Part shown: positions 14,772 to 24,471 of the stretch, piece by piece | How the letters are laid out: each line of letters opens with the position of its first letter | Position numbering within the stretch: the first letter of the stretch is position 1 | Origin: Dinoroseobacter sp013215265 | Lineage (GTDB): Bacteria; Pseudomonadota; Alphaproteobacteria; Rhodobacterales; Rhodobacteraceae | Assembly: GCA_963691755.1 (NCBI GenBank) | Contig: OY829366.1 | Coordinates: 2,542,001-2,606,000, forward strand | Length of the DNA stretch: 64,000 bases | Reading direction: 5' to 3' | The notes under the pieces: generated by a model | Seen by the model: the letters and a program-made list of their open reading frames with translations, nothing else | Database searches by the model: none | Told to the model about the DNA's origin: nothing | Program-made: the position numbers and the translations under genes

Positions 14772-16193
14772 CTAAGGCGTCGGCAGCACCAGAATACCTC
14801 GCTTTAGCATTAAAGCGACGAACGCAAACCAAACGACAGAGAGCACCGCAACTGTCAATGCCAAGCCGACGAGCGGTGCCATCGTCGCACGCGTTGGATC
14901 AAGCGCAACTATCGCACCGACACATAGCACCGTCAGCGCAAGCCCGGGCGTAAGCGTATCGAGAAATTCAGTGAAATGCAGCTTCGTGGCACGCAACATC
15001 AAAAACGTGGAAAGCGTAGCGATGATCACTCCGTTTGCGAAAACGGACCAAACGGCTGCTTCCAGTGATGAACTGCCAACGCTCACCAAAAGCGATATCA
15101 ACAAGGTGACGCTAAGAGCGGTCACATAAAACTGGACACGAGGCTTGCCTAAGCAAACCATGGTGGGTTCCAGCAAGAAGCGGAACGCATTTGTGAGGCG
15201 TGCAAGCGCCAATATGGATACGATTGCCGCAACCTCACCCCAGGAAGGATCAAAAAGCGCGTCGACCAGAGGTTTCGACAAAAGACTGATCGATGCCATT
15301 ACAGGTACAATCAGCGTAAAGCCCAAGGCCATATTCTGCTTCCACACCTGACCGATTTCGTTAGACGCCTTATTTGCCTCCAAACGCGCAAATCGGGCCC
15401 AACTAATGGTCCCGAGTGGCTGAAGCACCACGTCGGCAGCCGTATTGGCGACACGTGCGCCTGCCCTGTAAATGCCAACCGCAGTTGGATTGAGGAACGC
15501 AGCAAGGATAAAATCTGCAGCGTAGTATGAACTCATCCCCAACGATGAGGATCCCCAAAGCGGCCAGGCGTCGTGCAACGACGTCTTTGCGACACTCAAA
15601 TCAAAATGAAAATGCGGACGCCGTCGCACAAACCAAGTTGACAGAGCCGCCATCGATAAAGTGGTGGCAAATCGGGCGACAATCAAAGCCTCGACCCCAT
15701 AACCGTTTTGAAACATTAAAACTGCCGCAACCAACCCAATGAACTCTGTCGTCAGAATTGTTAAACTGGTTGTGCGGATGCGCCTCTGCCGCACCAGTTG
15801 CGCCTCGTTCCAGGCTCCATAAGACGCGATCAAAGGGATTGGCGCCAACCCAAAGAGACAAAACGAGGTCAGATGGGACTCAAACCCACTAGCGATGACC
15901 CCAACGGAAACCATCGTGGCGCCACCAATCAAACCCGTTACGACTTGAATCCAGAAGATCGTATCCGCAACTTGCGCGCGATCCTTTGCCCGCAAAAACA
16001 CATGGTAGACACCTGTGTAGACAAGTGTCGTGAAAACAACCGAGAATGCCCAGCCAATTGCATAACTACCGAAATCAGAGAGCGAAAGCGCTCGTGACGC
16101 CACCATGATCAACACAAAACTGTTAACCTGTGCTCCTACCCGCGCAGCGACACTGACCGCGTATGGCGACAGCAAATTGGTGCGTACTCCCAT
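14772..16193 (-). CDS. Polysaccharide flippase, Wzx/oligosaccharide-exporter (MOP) superfamily
   Basis: A 473-residue integral membrane protein with about 12-14 hydrophobic segments through its whole length (for example NSFVLIMVASRALSLSDFGSYA at the start and VLSVVWFAFVALML at the end). The pattern SLSDFGSYAIGWAFSVVF near the N-terminus is typical of Wzx-like flippases, which move lipid-linked sugar units across the inner membrane. It lies downstream of the GT4 and Wzc-like genes on the same strand, consistent with a Wzx/Wzy-dependent exopolysaccharide system whose polymerase is encoded at 20074-21504. Confidence 0.87.
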   Translation of the reverse strand: MGVRTNLLSPYAVSVAARVGAQVNSFVLIMVASRALSLSDFGSYAIGWAFSVVFTTLVYTGVYHVFLRAKDRAQVADTIFWIQVVTGLIGGATMVSVGVIASGFESHLTSFCLFGLAPIPLIASYGAWNEAQLVRQRRIRTTSLTILTTEFIGLVAAVLMFQNGYGVEALIVARFATTLSMAALSTWFVRRRPHFHFDLSVAKTSLHDAWPLWGSSSLGMSSYYAADFILAAFLNPTAVGIYRAGARVANTAADVVLQPLGTISWARFARLEANKASNEIGQVWKQNMALGFTLIVPVMASISLLSKPLVDALFDPSWGEVAAIVSILALARLTNAFRFLLEPTMVCLGKPRVQFYVTALSVTLLISLLVSVGSSSLEAAVWSVFANGVIIATLSTFLMLRATKLHFTEFLDTLTPGLALTVLCVGAIVALDPTRATMAPLVGLALTVAVLSVVWFAFVALMLKRGILVLPTP

Positions 16194-16202
16194 TATTTTG
16201 GC

Positions 16203-17489
16203 TTAGGCTTCGCGCGCCGCACGCGAAACTGCAGCGCGAGATCGGGCACGCCATCTTGCCTGACGCTGATCAAGCGACGCGCCCGTGACAGTCGTAGGAC
16301 AAATGCCATGGGCCGCAAGCATTTCTATGATGCCCGCTCGAAAGGTTGCTTCATCGAAGCGTTGTGCATGGGCAATGAGTTTGGAGGGATCAACTTCATA
16401 CCGCTTCTCTCGCTCGAACGCCGATACCGCATCGACGAGGCACTCAACGGTTTGGTGTTTAAAGTGGCGCCCTGTTTTTCCGTCAACAACCGTATCCAGC
16501 ACACCGCCTTTGCCATACGCAATCACGGGGCGACCTGCCGCCATGACTTCGACTGGCAAAATCCCGAAATCCTCCTCACCTGGAAATATCAATGCGCGGC
16601 ACGCCGCAAAATAGCGCTTCAGTTTTTCGTCTGACACGCGCCCGAGGAAGCGCACATTGCGTTCGGCGATCTTGCCAAGCTCGCTGGCGGCCTTATCCGG
16701 ACCCCCGATCACAACAAGGGGAAGCCCAAGCTGCGTGAAGGCTTTGACTGCCAGATCCGGGCGTTTGTAGTGTGTCAGTTCGCCTGCATACAGATAGAAC
16801 GACCCCAGTTCAGTCGTCGGATCAGGAGCGAAAGCATCCACATCAACTGGCGGATGGATGACGCGGGCATCCCGTCGCCAGTACTTCTCGACCCTGTTTT
16901 GCACAAAACGGGAATTGGCCGCGAACCCGTCAACACGTGCAGCACTCACAACATCCCAGGTTCGCAAGTCCGATGTCAGCTTCGACATCATATGGCGTGT
17001 CACCCTGTCTGCATTTGAGCGGTAAATTCCATAGTGATCCCAAATGTAGCGCATGGGAGAGTGTACGTAACTGAGATGAAGCGCCTCTGGAGGCGTAATC
17101 ACGCCCTTGGCTGGTCCGGATTCAGACGAAATAACAAGGTCATATCCTGACAGATCCAACTCCTCTAAAGCGCGCGGCATCTTGGAGACGTACTTCGTGT
17201 ACATCTTCGTCGCCATCGGCAGCCTAGCAATTGAACTGGTGGTGACCTTGTGACGCCGGATTAGCGGGCTGATCCGCTGCGGATCATACACATGCGTGAA
17301 AATGTCGGCATCGGGAAACATGCGACAGAGAGCTTCGAGCACCTTCTCGCCGCCGCGCATTCCTACCAACCAATAATGGATGAACGCGACCTTCAGCGGC
17401 GCATTGCGGGCCACTAAAGGACTCGCAAGCGTACTAAGTTGAGACCTAGCATCACGCGCAAAGACTTCAGGGAGATTCTGGTCAGTCAT
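16203..17489 (-). CDS. Glycosyltransferase, GT4 family
   Basis: A 428-residue GT-B enzyme. The N-terminal donor-side loop is LKVAFIHYWLVGMRGGEKVLEALC (about 32-55). The C-terminal Rossmann domain has LYAGELTHYKRPDLAVKAF, VVIGGPD and the family's acidic motif ALIFPGEEDFGILPVEVMAAGRPVIAYGKGG, where the two Glu residues (E..FGILPVE) contact the nucleotide sugar. The start overlaps the stop of the Wzc-like gene by 8 bases. It probably adds one sugar to the polysaccharide repeat unit on the cytoplasmic face. Donor and acceptor cannot be predicted. Confidence 0.9.
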   Translation of the reverse strand: MTDQNLPEVFARDARSQLSTLASPLVARNAPLKVAFIHYWLVGMRGGEKVLEALCRMFPDADIFTHVYDPQRISPLIRRHKVTTSSIARLPMATKMYTKYVSKMPRALEELDLSGYDLVISSESGPAKGVITPPEALHLSYVHSPMRYIWDHYGIYRSNADRVTRHMMSKLTSDLRTWDVVSAARVDGFAANSRFVQNRVEKYWRRDARVIHPPVDVDAFAPDPTTELGSFYLYAGELTHYKRPDLAVKAFTQLGLPLVVIGGPDKAASELGKIAERNVRFLGRVSDEKLKRYFAACRALIFPGEEDFGILPVEVMAAGRPVIAYGKGGVLDTVVDGKTGRHFKHQTVECLVDAVSAFEREKRYEVDPSKLIAHAQRFDEATFRAGIIEMLAAHGICPTTVTGASLDQRQARWRARSRAAVSRAAREA

Positions 17490-19596
17490 AAGCGTAATAC
17501 CCTTGCTGACTTTCTGGAGCTTTGTTCAGGATCACACCGTCAATGCCCATGGACATCTCGTAGAGCATGCTCAGTCCATCGCGAACTGCGGATCGTTCCG
17601 TCTTGTCGTGTTCAATGAGATACAAACGTGTATCGGCTGCACGCGCGATGATGATGGCGTCAGCAACGGCTAGCAATGCGGGACCATCTATGATTACGAA
17701 ATCATAAATGCTCTTCAACTCCTCCACCATTGGCTTCAGCCAAAGCGTAGAAAGTTCCTCGGCCACATCTGGGCGAGGCCCAGCACCACAAAGAACATCA
17801 AAGGGGAGCTCAGTCGGGGAATATATCGCTTCGTCCAACGAGCAGGTGCCCTCGATGAAATCAGCAATATCGTAGTCCATTCTCCACCCAAAAGCGCGGT
17901 TCATCGTAGACCTGCGAAGGTCACAATCCACCACGATTACGGATCGACCGATCTTCGCTGCCATTTCAGCAAGCGCGACCGTTGTCATTGTTTTTCCCTC
18001 ACCCGGCGCAGATGACAGGATCATCAGGCTCTCAGAAATCTGGGTCTCGTCACGCATCAGGATATTTGTACGTAACTGGCGCAGACTTTCGGCATAAACG
18101 GAATACGGGTTCTTCCGAAGGTATTTGATGGCACCTTTGAGCGAATTCCACTTTCCCAAAGGCAAGGTTGTGATCACCGGCAATCCAGTTTCTTTTTGGA
18201 CCTCCCGCGTTGTTCGGAAAGTTGTCGCGGTCATCTCGCCGAGGAAAACAGAAATGGCCGCCAAGGCAAACGCCACAGACCCTGCAAGTAGAGCCATCAT
18301 CTTGGGCTTAGGCGCGGACGGGGCGCCGGGCAGTGTCGCCTCTTCAATCAACTTTGCATCTGCTTCTTGCAGTCGCTGTTGCGTGCGTGTCTCCGTAAGA
18401 CGCGCGAGCAAGGCCTCATAGGTCTGACGTGACGCTGCTGCCTCTCGTTCCAGCTGGCGAAGGCCTATCTCACCGCGTGAAATCTGAAGCACCCGCTCTT
18501 CCATCTGCACGATGCTTTCCTGGAGGCTGAGTTCCCTGAACCGTGCAACTTCGGCTTCACTGCGACGCAGCTCGCGCACATTAAACACTTCGACTGCAAT
18601 TTCACGATCAATGCGCTGCAGATCCGCAAGAATAGGAGCGCGACGCGGATGTTCAGGTCCGACAGTTTCAGCCCAAAAAGCATCTTGCTGACGCAATTCG
18701 AAGGCTTGATTGCGAAGGCTATCAATCGCAGCACTGGATACAACAGCAAGCGCTTCTTCGACATTACTTTCTTCAAGGAGCCGGTCGAGAAGCTGCACTT
18801 GTGCTTCAGCCGTCAGCCGCTCTGCGCTTGCGATAACCAACTGATTATTTAGCGTCGTGACCTGCTGTGCTGCGTTTTCCAATGCGCCGCCGTTTTCGAG
18901 CAGACTTTCGGTCCGCATCGTTGCAATACGCTCTTCTTTCGCGGCAACTTCCATTTCGAGGCTACGCAGGCGGTCTTCCAGCCAGATCGTTGCCTGTCCT
19001 ATGGTTTCTTGGCGACCATCGACTTGTAGTGCAAGATAACGATTAACAACCGCTTTGGTCATATCCATGGCCAGCAGACGATCTTCAGCAGAGTATTCGA
19101 CGACAATAACATAGCTGTCGCCCTCTCCGAACACCTTCAAATCTTTGCGAATAACTGCAATCAAGCCCTCTATGCGGGTTGCCGTGGGCACGTCAATTTT
19201 GCCTGCATTGGGATCAATTTCCACCAGACGACCGGGGCCAAGCGTGCGAACAACATCCCCGAGTAGAAGGTTGGATTGAAGGATTGCGATTTCGCCATTC
19301 ATGATTTGCAATGATGGATCAAGATCAGCGACGACTTCCCCGTCTGTAATGATCTGTGCTTTGCGCGGATCGAGGATGAGTTTTGCCTGCGCTTTATAGG
19401 TAGGCGGCATCAACGAGACGAGTAGGAACGCGATGATTGCTGAAATGGTTGCGGCACCAAAAAGAAGCTTCCAACGCTTGCGAAATACACCCCCAAGCGC
19501 ACGCAATTCTATTGCATCCGCATCACCAAGGTCTTGCGGTGGGTACACGCGACTGCTCAGTCGCAATGTATCGGGCTTCAGAACGCCGCTGTTCAT
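17482..19596 (-). CDS. Wzc/ExoP-type polysaccharide co-polymerase with BY-kinase domain
   Basis: 704 residues. A Wzz domain is flanked by membrane segments (about 43-63 and 430-450), with a long periplasmic coiled coil between them (about 190-410). The C-terminal cytoplasmic bacterial tyrosine kinase has Walker A SSAPGEGKTMTT, Walker A' VIVVDCDLRRS and Walker B DFVIIDGPAL. The last residues hold a short tyrosine cluster (Tyr700, 701, 703), the autophosphorylation site expected for this family. The protein would control chain length and export with the Wzy polymerase. It is the promoter-proximal gene of the minus-strand operon and divergent from wzy across a 477-bp region. Confidence 0.92.
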   Translation of the reverse strand: MNSGVLKPDTLRLSSRVYPPQDLGDADAIELRALGGVFRKRWKLLFGAATISAIIAFLLVSLMPPTYKAQAKLILDPRKAQIITDGEVVADLDPSLQIMNGEIAILQSNLLLGDVVRTLGPGRLVEIDPNAGKIDVPTATRIEGLIAVIRKDLKVFGEGDSYVIVVEYSAEDRLLAMDMTKAVVNRYLALQVDGRQETIGQATIWLEDRLRSLEMEVAAKEERIATMRTESLLENGGALENAAQQVTTLNNQLVIASAERLTAEAQVQLLDRLLEESNVEEALAVVSSAAIDSLRNQAFELRQQDAFWAETVGPEHPRRAPILADLQRIDREIAVEVFNVRELRRSEAEVARFRELSLQESIVQMEERVLQISRGEIGLRQLEREAAASRQTYEALLARLTETRTQQRLQEADAKLIEEATLPGAPSAPKPKMMALLAGSVAFALAAISVFLGEMTATTFRTTREVQKETGLPVITTLPLGKWNSLKGAIKYLRKNPYSVYAESLRQLRTNILMRDETQISESLMILSSAPGEGKTMTTVALAEMAAKIGRSVIVVDCDLRRSTMNRAFGWRMDYDIADFIEGTCSLDEAIYSPTELPFDVLCGAGPRPDVAEELSTLWLKPMVEELKSIYDFVIIDGPALLAVADAIIIARAADTRLYLIEHDKTERSAVRDGLSMLYEMSMGIDGVILNKAPESQQGYYAYD

Positions 19597-20073
19597 AGCA
19601 CACCTGCACTGGACGGTCGCTGTTCAACGACCAACGAAATCAATTCTCGTCTTTTTAGTGCTTCGTCACGCACCGCACGGCGATACTTAAAACGACCCAC
19701 CCAAGACCAAGCGCCCCCACTATGTGGCAAGAAAGAGGCCGAACATGGCGAGCTGTCAATTAAGCTCGGTCAATGAAGGATCATTATCGGTTGGTTTCGG
19801 AACAATTGATCTAGGGGCTCGCGTTTGTTTCTCTCAATCCCGACAAAATTTGGGCCGGTTCAGAACTGACCTTCTCGCTGTCACACCTAGATCGGCATGA
19901 GCACAGCCTTCAAGCGATTGTTTTAGTTAAAAGATTATTAAAGAGACGAATCCACCAAAAACGGTTCACACCTTTGGCTCTTTGCAGGCTGCCAACAACA
20001 CAGTTCAAATATCTTCCTTGAACCGAACGACCCACTTAGCTTTGGCGCCAGTAAATTCAGAGAGCAATACTTC
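19597..20073. promoter_or_regulatory. 477-bp divergent control region of the polysaccharide cluster
   Basis: No gene is visible. The stretch separates the Wzc-like (minus) and Wzy-like (plus) genes and is locally AT-rich between 19920 and 19960, where a CtrA-type motif lies. A near-palindrome GGTTCAGAACTGACC lies at about 19857-19871. Promoters for both operons should be here. Confidence 0.55.
19927..19941. promoter_or_regulatory. CtrA-type binding box TTAA-N7-TTAA
   Basis: TTAA (19927-19930), seven bases, TTAA (19938-19941) matches the consensus for the alphaproteobacterial cell-cycle regulator CtrA. It is 132 bp upstream of the polymerase gene and 330 bp upstream of the Wzc-like gene. CtrA controls motility and envelope genes in Rhodobacteraceae. 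The match is short and could be chance in an AT-rich spacer. Confidence 0.4.
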
Positions 20074-21504
20074 ATGGAAATCGTCCAAAGCACCTATCTA
20101 GCTCTCGCGGCCATGGCGATCTTATTCCGCCTCGGTCCCTATAGCGGGTTATGGGCGTTCATGTTTGTCGCGCCCTTCGGAGCCGCAGCTGCGTTCAATC
20201 TGCCAGCGGTTGGCGGCGTGACCATTGGACAGTTGGAGTTTTTGATCTGCGCACTCGTCCTGACAGTTTTCTTGATGCCAGGGGGGCCAAACCGCTTCTT
20301 TGGAACTTTGCGGCCCGGCCAACCAGGTTTCTGGCTGATGCTGGTGATTATCTACGGATTGATCTCTAGTTTCTTTTTCCCCCGCGTTTTTGCGGGGCAA
20401 ACCGAAATCTTCAGTCTCTCCAGAGCCGCGAATACAAAAGGGATCATCGCGATCCCCTTGCAACCCTCAAGTGGCAACATTTCTCAGCCCGCTCTGCTGA
20501 CACTTGCGGCCTTATGTTTCGTCGCGCTGGCTGCGCTCTTCCGCAGCAGGCCGGATGAAGGCGCGGTATTGCGGGCGATGGTAACCGTTACGCTGGTCCA
20601 CTTCGTACTGGGCTGGATCGACGTGGCAACCTCCACGTTTGGTGTTGAGTTCCTACTCGAACCCATTCGGACAGCGAATTACGACATCATGCTCAACAAC
20701 TACATGGCCGGCATAAGACGAATGATTGGCGGTATGCCGGAAGCGTCCTCCTATGGGGCTTTCTCTTTGGGTCTTTTTGGCTTCTGGCTTCATTACTGGA
20801 TCACGGGCCCGCGCAGTATTGTGAACACCATTATGTTTCTCATCGCGACCAGTGCCGTGCTTCGGTCAACGTCCAGCGGCGCATATATCGCCGTCGTTCT
20901 TCTATTTGCAGTATACTCCATCGGCTGGGCCGTCCTTGCAGGTCGCGGTAAGGTTTCCAGACGTGCGGCCGGTCTAATCTTCAGTGGTGTCATCGGTGTA
21001 TGGGTTTGTGCGGTTGGGATTATTGCTGGCTATCAACTGGTCGAACCCGTCACGGCCTTCTTCGATAACACATTGCTAAACAAACTCGACAGCGCTTCCG
21101 GCATTGAGCGTATGGGCTGGAACACACAGGCACTGCAGAATTTTTCAGACACATGGTTCCTAGGGGCCGGACTGGGAAGTGTTCGCGCGTCGAATTGGTT
21201 CGTGTCGTGCTTGGGTAGCATCGGCATCATTGGCACAGCCTTCTACCTTGCCTTCCTGGGGAGCTTGGCTTGTGCGCCAGCCGATTCAGGAAATCACGCA
21301 CGCGATGCAATGGTTCAATCATTGAAGATAGGTGCGCTCGCATTGATCATTGCCGCGCTAATGACGGCGTCTACACCGAACCTTGGTACCTTCTTTTACG
21401 TCATTGCAGGGCTCTGTGCAGGACTTTCGCGAAGCACCGTTGCGAAATCGGTGAACCAATACAGTTTCGCATCTCGGTCACGAGAGGTCTACCATGCTGC
21501 ATAG
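20074..21504 (+). CDS. Wzy-like polymerase / O-antigen ligase family membrane protein
   Basis: A 476-residue inner-membrane protein with 10-12 hydrophobic segments. The large periplasmic loop between the later segments contains DSASGIERMGWNTQALQNFSDTWFLGAGLGSVRASNWFVSCLGSIGIIG, the arrangement typical of Wzy/WaaL proteins. Members polymerise lipid-linked repeat units or ligate polymers. Its place, divergent from a Wzc-like gene and upstream of a glycosidase and two glycosyltransferases, favours polymerase. It overlaps the next gene by 11 bases. Confidence 0.85.
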   Translation: MEIVQSTYLALAAMAILFRLGPYSGLWAFMFVAPFGAAAAFNLPAVGGVTIGQLEFLICALVLTVFLMPGGPNRFFGTLRPGQPGFWLMLVIIYGLISSFFFPRVFAGQTEIFSLSRAANTKGIIAIPLQPSSGNISQPALLTLAALCFVALAALFRSRPDEGAVLRAMVTVTLVHFVLGWIDVATSTFGVEFLLEPIRTANYDIMLNNYMAGIRRMIGGMPEASSYGAFSLGLFGFWLHYWITGPRSIVNTIMFLIATSAVLRSTSSGAYIAVVLLFAVYSIGWAVLAGRGKVSRRAAGLIFSGVIGVWVCAVGIIAGYQLVEPVTAFFDNTLLNKLDSASGIERMGWNTQALQNFSDTWFLGAGLGSVRASNWFVSCLGSIGIIGTAFYLAFLGSLACAPADSGNHARDAMVQSLKIGALALIIAALMTASTPNLGTFFYVIAGLCAGLSRSTVAKSVNQYSFASRSREVYHAA

Positions 21505-23176
21505 GTCCCTCGGTATCTTCCTGTTACTTTGCGTGACCCTCACACAGGTTCATGCGTTTGAGGCACGCGGCCCAATTCTAGGGGCTGCGTCCAATTTCTC
21601 GCAAAGCTGGCAACCCCGCGCGCTATCCGGAGCCGAAAGCATTGGTCTGACCGAGTTTCGTGACGAGGTGCTTTGGCATAATGTTGAGCAAATCGACGGG
21701 AGATTGGCATTCTCGTCGATGCGCGAAAGTTATCCGTCCATGTTGCGGGCCCGAGGGGCGGGAATGGTCCTACTCGTCTACACAGGGCACCCAAATTGGG
21801 AATCTGGACACTTACCACTTTCGCCGGAGGGTCAGGCGGCATTTGCTCGATATACCGCCCGGATCGTGGAACGTTTTCCGCACATCCACACTGTCGAAGT
21901 TGGCAATGAATTCAACTCGCATGTCTTTGCCTCGGTTGAACGCTGGCCCACAGACCTCAGCGCTCGCGCCCAAGCCCATGTCCGGCTTTTGGAAGCAACA
22001 GCAAATGCTGTTCAGAAGGTCAATCCAGACATTCGCATCATTGGCGGTGCGGCCCATTCGATCCCGTTGGCTTGGATTGAAGCCGTCATGGAGCATGGAG
22101 GTGGCAAGCATATGGATGCGTTTGTCATCCATACATACACAACCGAACCAGAGCACCTATACCGTCAGATCATGCTGATGCGTCAGGTTCCGGGGCTCGA
22201 AACCATGCCCATCGAAATCACTGAATTTGGAACCACTAACGCCGAAGACACACCGGGATATCTGCTGCGCAATTATTGTCAGATGGCTCTATCAGGTGTC
22301 ACGCGCGCGGTCTGGTATCCTTTCAGCCCACGAGGCGACGGGTTGATCCCTCTGCTGGAAGCATCAGGAGAACCCACAGGGGTGGGACGCGCCTATCGTC
22401 TGATCCGTGATAATTTTGAAGGCAAGGAAGCCGTTTCGATCGCGCCAGATGCATTTACCTACGGATGCAAATTCGGAGAGAGCGTCGCAATTGTTTGGGG
22501 GGCACCGAGAGACATTGAGATCCTTTCTGAAACCGTGAAGGTGTTCGATCAGGAGGGCGCGCCCGCGAACGGGCAGCTCCAGCTCTCGAGAACCGCACCT
22601 CTTGTGCTGGTGGACAGTACCTCTCAGGTCCCGATTGAAGAACAGTTCACATTGGCCCCTCAGTCAGTGCTTGCCGACAGTTACGATCAGTACTTCTATC
22701 AGGATCGCCCTGACACAGAAGTATTTGATCGGTTTGTTGAACACCGTGGCAAGCGGGTTGAATTCGAATTTCGTCCTGGCCAGCAAACCAATGGCGTTCC
22801 ATGGACCCCGTATCTTGGTATTTCGCAAGACGGGTCCGTGCGCATGACCCCAGCATGGGCAATGCCGTCCTCTTGGGGCGCAGATGATCCCTTTGAAATT
22901 GTCTACCGGTACGTATCGCCAAACGCCCAAAGCTCTCGGGTAAGCGTCACGATCGCCCCTTCCGAAGAAAGCGCAGATGGGGTGCTTATCTCAGTCCGGC
23001 TTAACCAGAAGATAGAACACCAAGTCGCCGTGACATCGGAAAAGGCACTGGTTTTCGAAAATATTGCATTGGGACAGGGCGACAAACTTGATGTCGTGTT
23101 GGGGCCAAACCGGAACTCCGAAGGCGATTTCAGCACCCTCAGAGTGACCATCGAGAGAGAGGACGACAACGTATGA
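21494..23176 (+). CDS. Secreted glycoside hydrolase, TIM-barrel (GH39/PslG-like)
   Basis: 560 residues with a Sec signal peptide (1-21, ending VHA). A clan-A TIM barrel spans about 25-340. The acid/base is expected at Glu139 in VEVGNEFNSH and the nucleophile at Glu244 in IEITEFGTT, both at strand ends as in clan GH-A. A second, beta-rich domain spans about 390-560. The gene is embedded in the polysaccharide operon, overlapping both neighbours, which recalls PslG of Pseudomonas, a periplasmic endoglycosidase made by the polymer's own operon. A role in trimming or release of the polymer is likely; its specificity is unknown. Confidence 0.83.
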   Translation: MLHRSLGIFLLLCVTLTQVHAFEARGPILGAASNFSQSWQPRALSGAESIGLTEFRDEVLWHNVEQIDGRLAFSSMRESYPSMLRARGAGMVLLVYTGHPNWESGHLPLSPEGQAAFARYTARIVERFPHIHTVEVGNEFNSHVFASVERWPTDLSARAQAHVRLLEATANAVQKVNPDIRIIGGAAHSIPLAWIEAVMEHGGGKHMDAFVIHTYTTEPEHLYRQIMLMRQVPGLETMPIEITEFGTTNAEDTPGYLLRNYCQMALSGVTRAVWYPFSPRGDGLIPLLEASGEPTGVGRAYRLIRDNFEGKEAVSIAPDAFTYGCKFGESVAIVWGAPRDIEILSETVKVFDQEGAPANGQLQLSRTAPLVLVDSTSQVPIEEQFTLAPQSVLADSYDQYFYQDRPDTEVFDRFVEHRGKRVEFEFRPGQQTNGVPWTPYLGISQDGSVRMTPAWAMPSSWGADDPFEIVYRYVSPNAQSSRVSVTIAPSEESADGVLISVRLNQKIEHQVAVTSEKALVFENIALGQGDKLDVVLGPNRNSEGDFSTLRVTIEREDDNV

Positions 23177-24471
23177 CCTTTCAATCTGTACTAGAACCAA
23201 GCGTCAAAGTTTCACATCGTCCCGATCGTATCGTTGTGATCAACGATCACAGCTCGACAAACGGCGGTACTGCTGCACTGTGTTTGTTATCTATTCGGCA
23301 CTTTCGCGCTCGCGGTATCCCCGTAACCTTTGTATGCGGCGACGCCGGAGAAAACGCCGCACTTCGCGCTCTGGGAGTTGATATTCGGCCTCTTGGAAGT
23401 GCTGACCTTCTAATGCGTGCAAAGCTCAAAGCTGCAATCGAAGGCGTGCATAACACAGCCGCCAAAACCTTGCTGGATGAGGTCATTGCTGAAGTTGCGG
23501 GACCGGACACCATCTTTCATGTGCACGGTTGGGCCCAAATCTTGTCGCCATCGATATTCTCCGCACTGAAGAAGGTGGCACATCGCACTTTCATTCATGC
23601 CCATGACACGTTTTTGGCATGTCCGAACGGTATGTACATGGATTACCAGAAAAATGAGGTCTGTACCCGTAGGCCTTTGAGTGCAGGGTGCATCGCGACC
23701 AATTGCGACAAGCGTTCGTATATGCAGAAGCTTTGGCGCGTCGCACGTCACAATGCACTTGTCAGATCCTTGGACAAAAATGCGAATTGGGCCGGCATCA
23801 TCACGATACACCCCGACGTTGTGACCAAGTTTACGCGCGCAGGTTTTCCAGCAGATCGTCTGATCACCGTTCGTAATCCCGCTCAGGCATTCAGCAACAC
23901 ACGCGTTCTCGCGGAACAGAACGATACCATAGTTTATGTTGGGCGATTGGAACGGGATAAAGGCGTTTTGGATCTCGCCAAAGCGTCAAGGACTGCAAAT
24001 GTGAAGCTTCGAATGATCGGGGATGGCGCGCTCTTTGAAATGCTTGCACAGAATTATCCTGAAATCGAACTGACGGGATGGCAAACCGCTAAGCAAATTG
24101 GCGGTCTGGTGCAGGATGCCCGTGTACTCGTCATGCCGTCGCACCACCCGGAGCCTGTCGCAATGGTTATACCAGAAGCGGTACAGAGCGGTTTGCCGGT
24201 TCTTGTATCTGACACTGCTGTTTTAGCCCGTGAAATCGAACGTCGTGGGTTCGGACTTTCCTTCAATGTCTTCGATGCCGAACACCTGACTTCCAGATTG
24301 GAAAAAATCAAAAAAATGCCCGAACAGGACATGCGCAGTATGAGCGAGACCTGTGTAAACCACGGACACGATTTGTCGTTGACCCAAGAAGCGTGGTCGG
24401 ACGCACTTCTCCAGAAATACTGTAGCGCGATTGAAAATGTACCTGCTGCAAGTTTAGGAGTGAACTTTTGA
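23173..24471 (+). CDS. Glycosyltransferase, GT4 family, with four-cysteine insert
   Basis: A 432-residue GT-B enzyme starting in an ATGA overlap with the glycosidase. The C-terminal half has the GT4 pattern: IVYVGRLERDKGVLDLAKA, LRMIGDG, and VLVMPSHHPEPVAMVIPEAVQSGLPVLVS with the acidic pair around PEP..PEA. The N-terminal half holds a segment with four cysteines (LACPNGM, EVCTRR, GCIATNCDK, about residues 153-177) that resembles a metal-binding knuckle seen in some GT4 proteins. It presumably adds a sugar to the repeat unit. Donor unknown. Confidence 0.88.
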   Translation: MTFQSVLEPSVKVSHRPDRIVVINDHSSTNGGTAALCLLSIRHFRARGIPVTFVCGDAGENAALRALGVDIRPLGSADLLMRAKLKAAIEGVHNTAAKTLLDEVIAEVAGPDTIFHVHGWAQILSPSIFSALKKVAHRTFIHAHDTFLACPNGMYMDYQKNEVCTRRPLSAGCIATNCDKRSYMQKLWRVARHNALVRSLDKNANWAGIITIHPDVVTKFTRAGFPADRLITVRNPAQAFSNTRVLAEQNDTIVYVGRLERDKGVLDLAKASRTANVKLRMIGDGALFEMLAQNYPEIELTGWQTAKQIGGLVQDARVLVMPSHHPEPVAMVIPEAVQSGLPVLVSDTAVLAREIERRGFGLSFNVFDAEHLTSRLEKIKKMPEQDMRSMSETCVNHGHDLSLTQEAWSDALLQKYCSAIENVPAASLGVNF

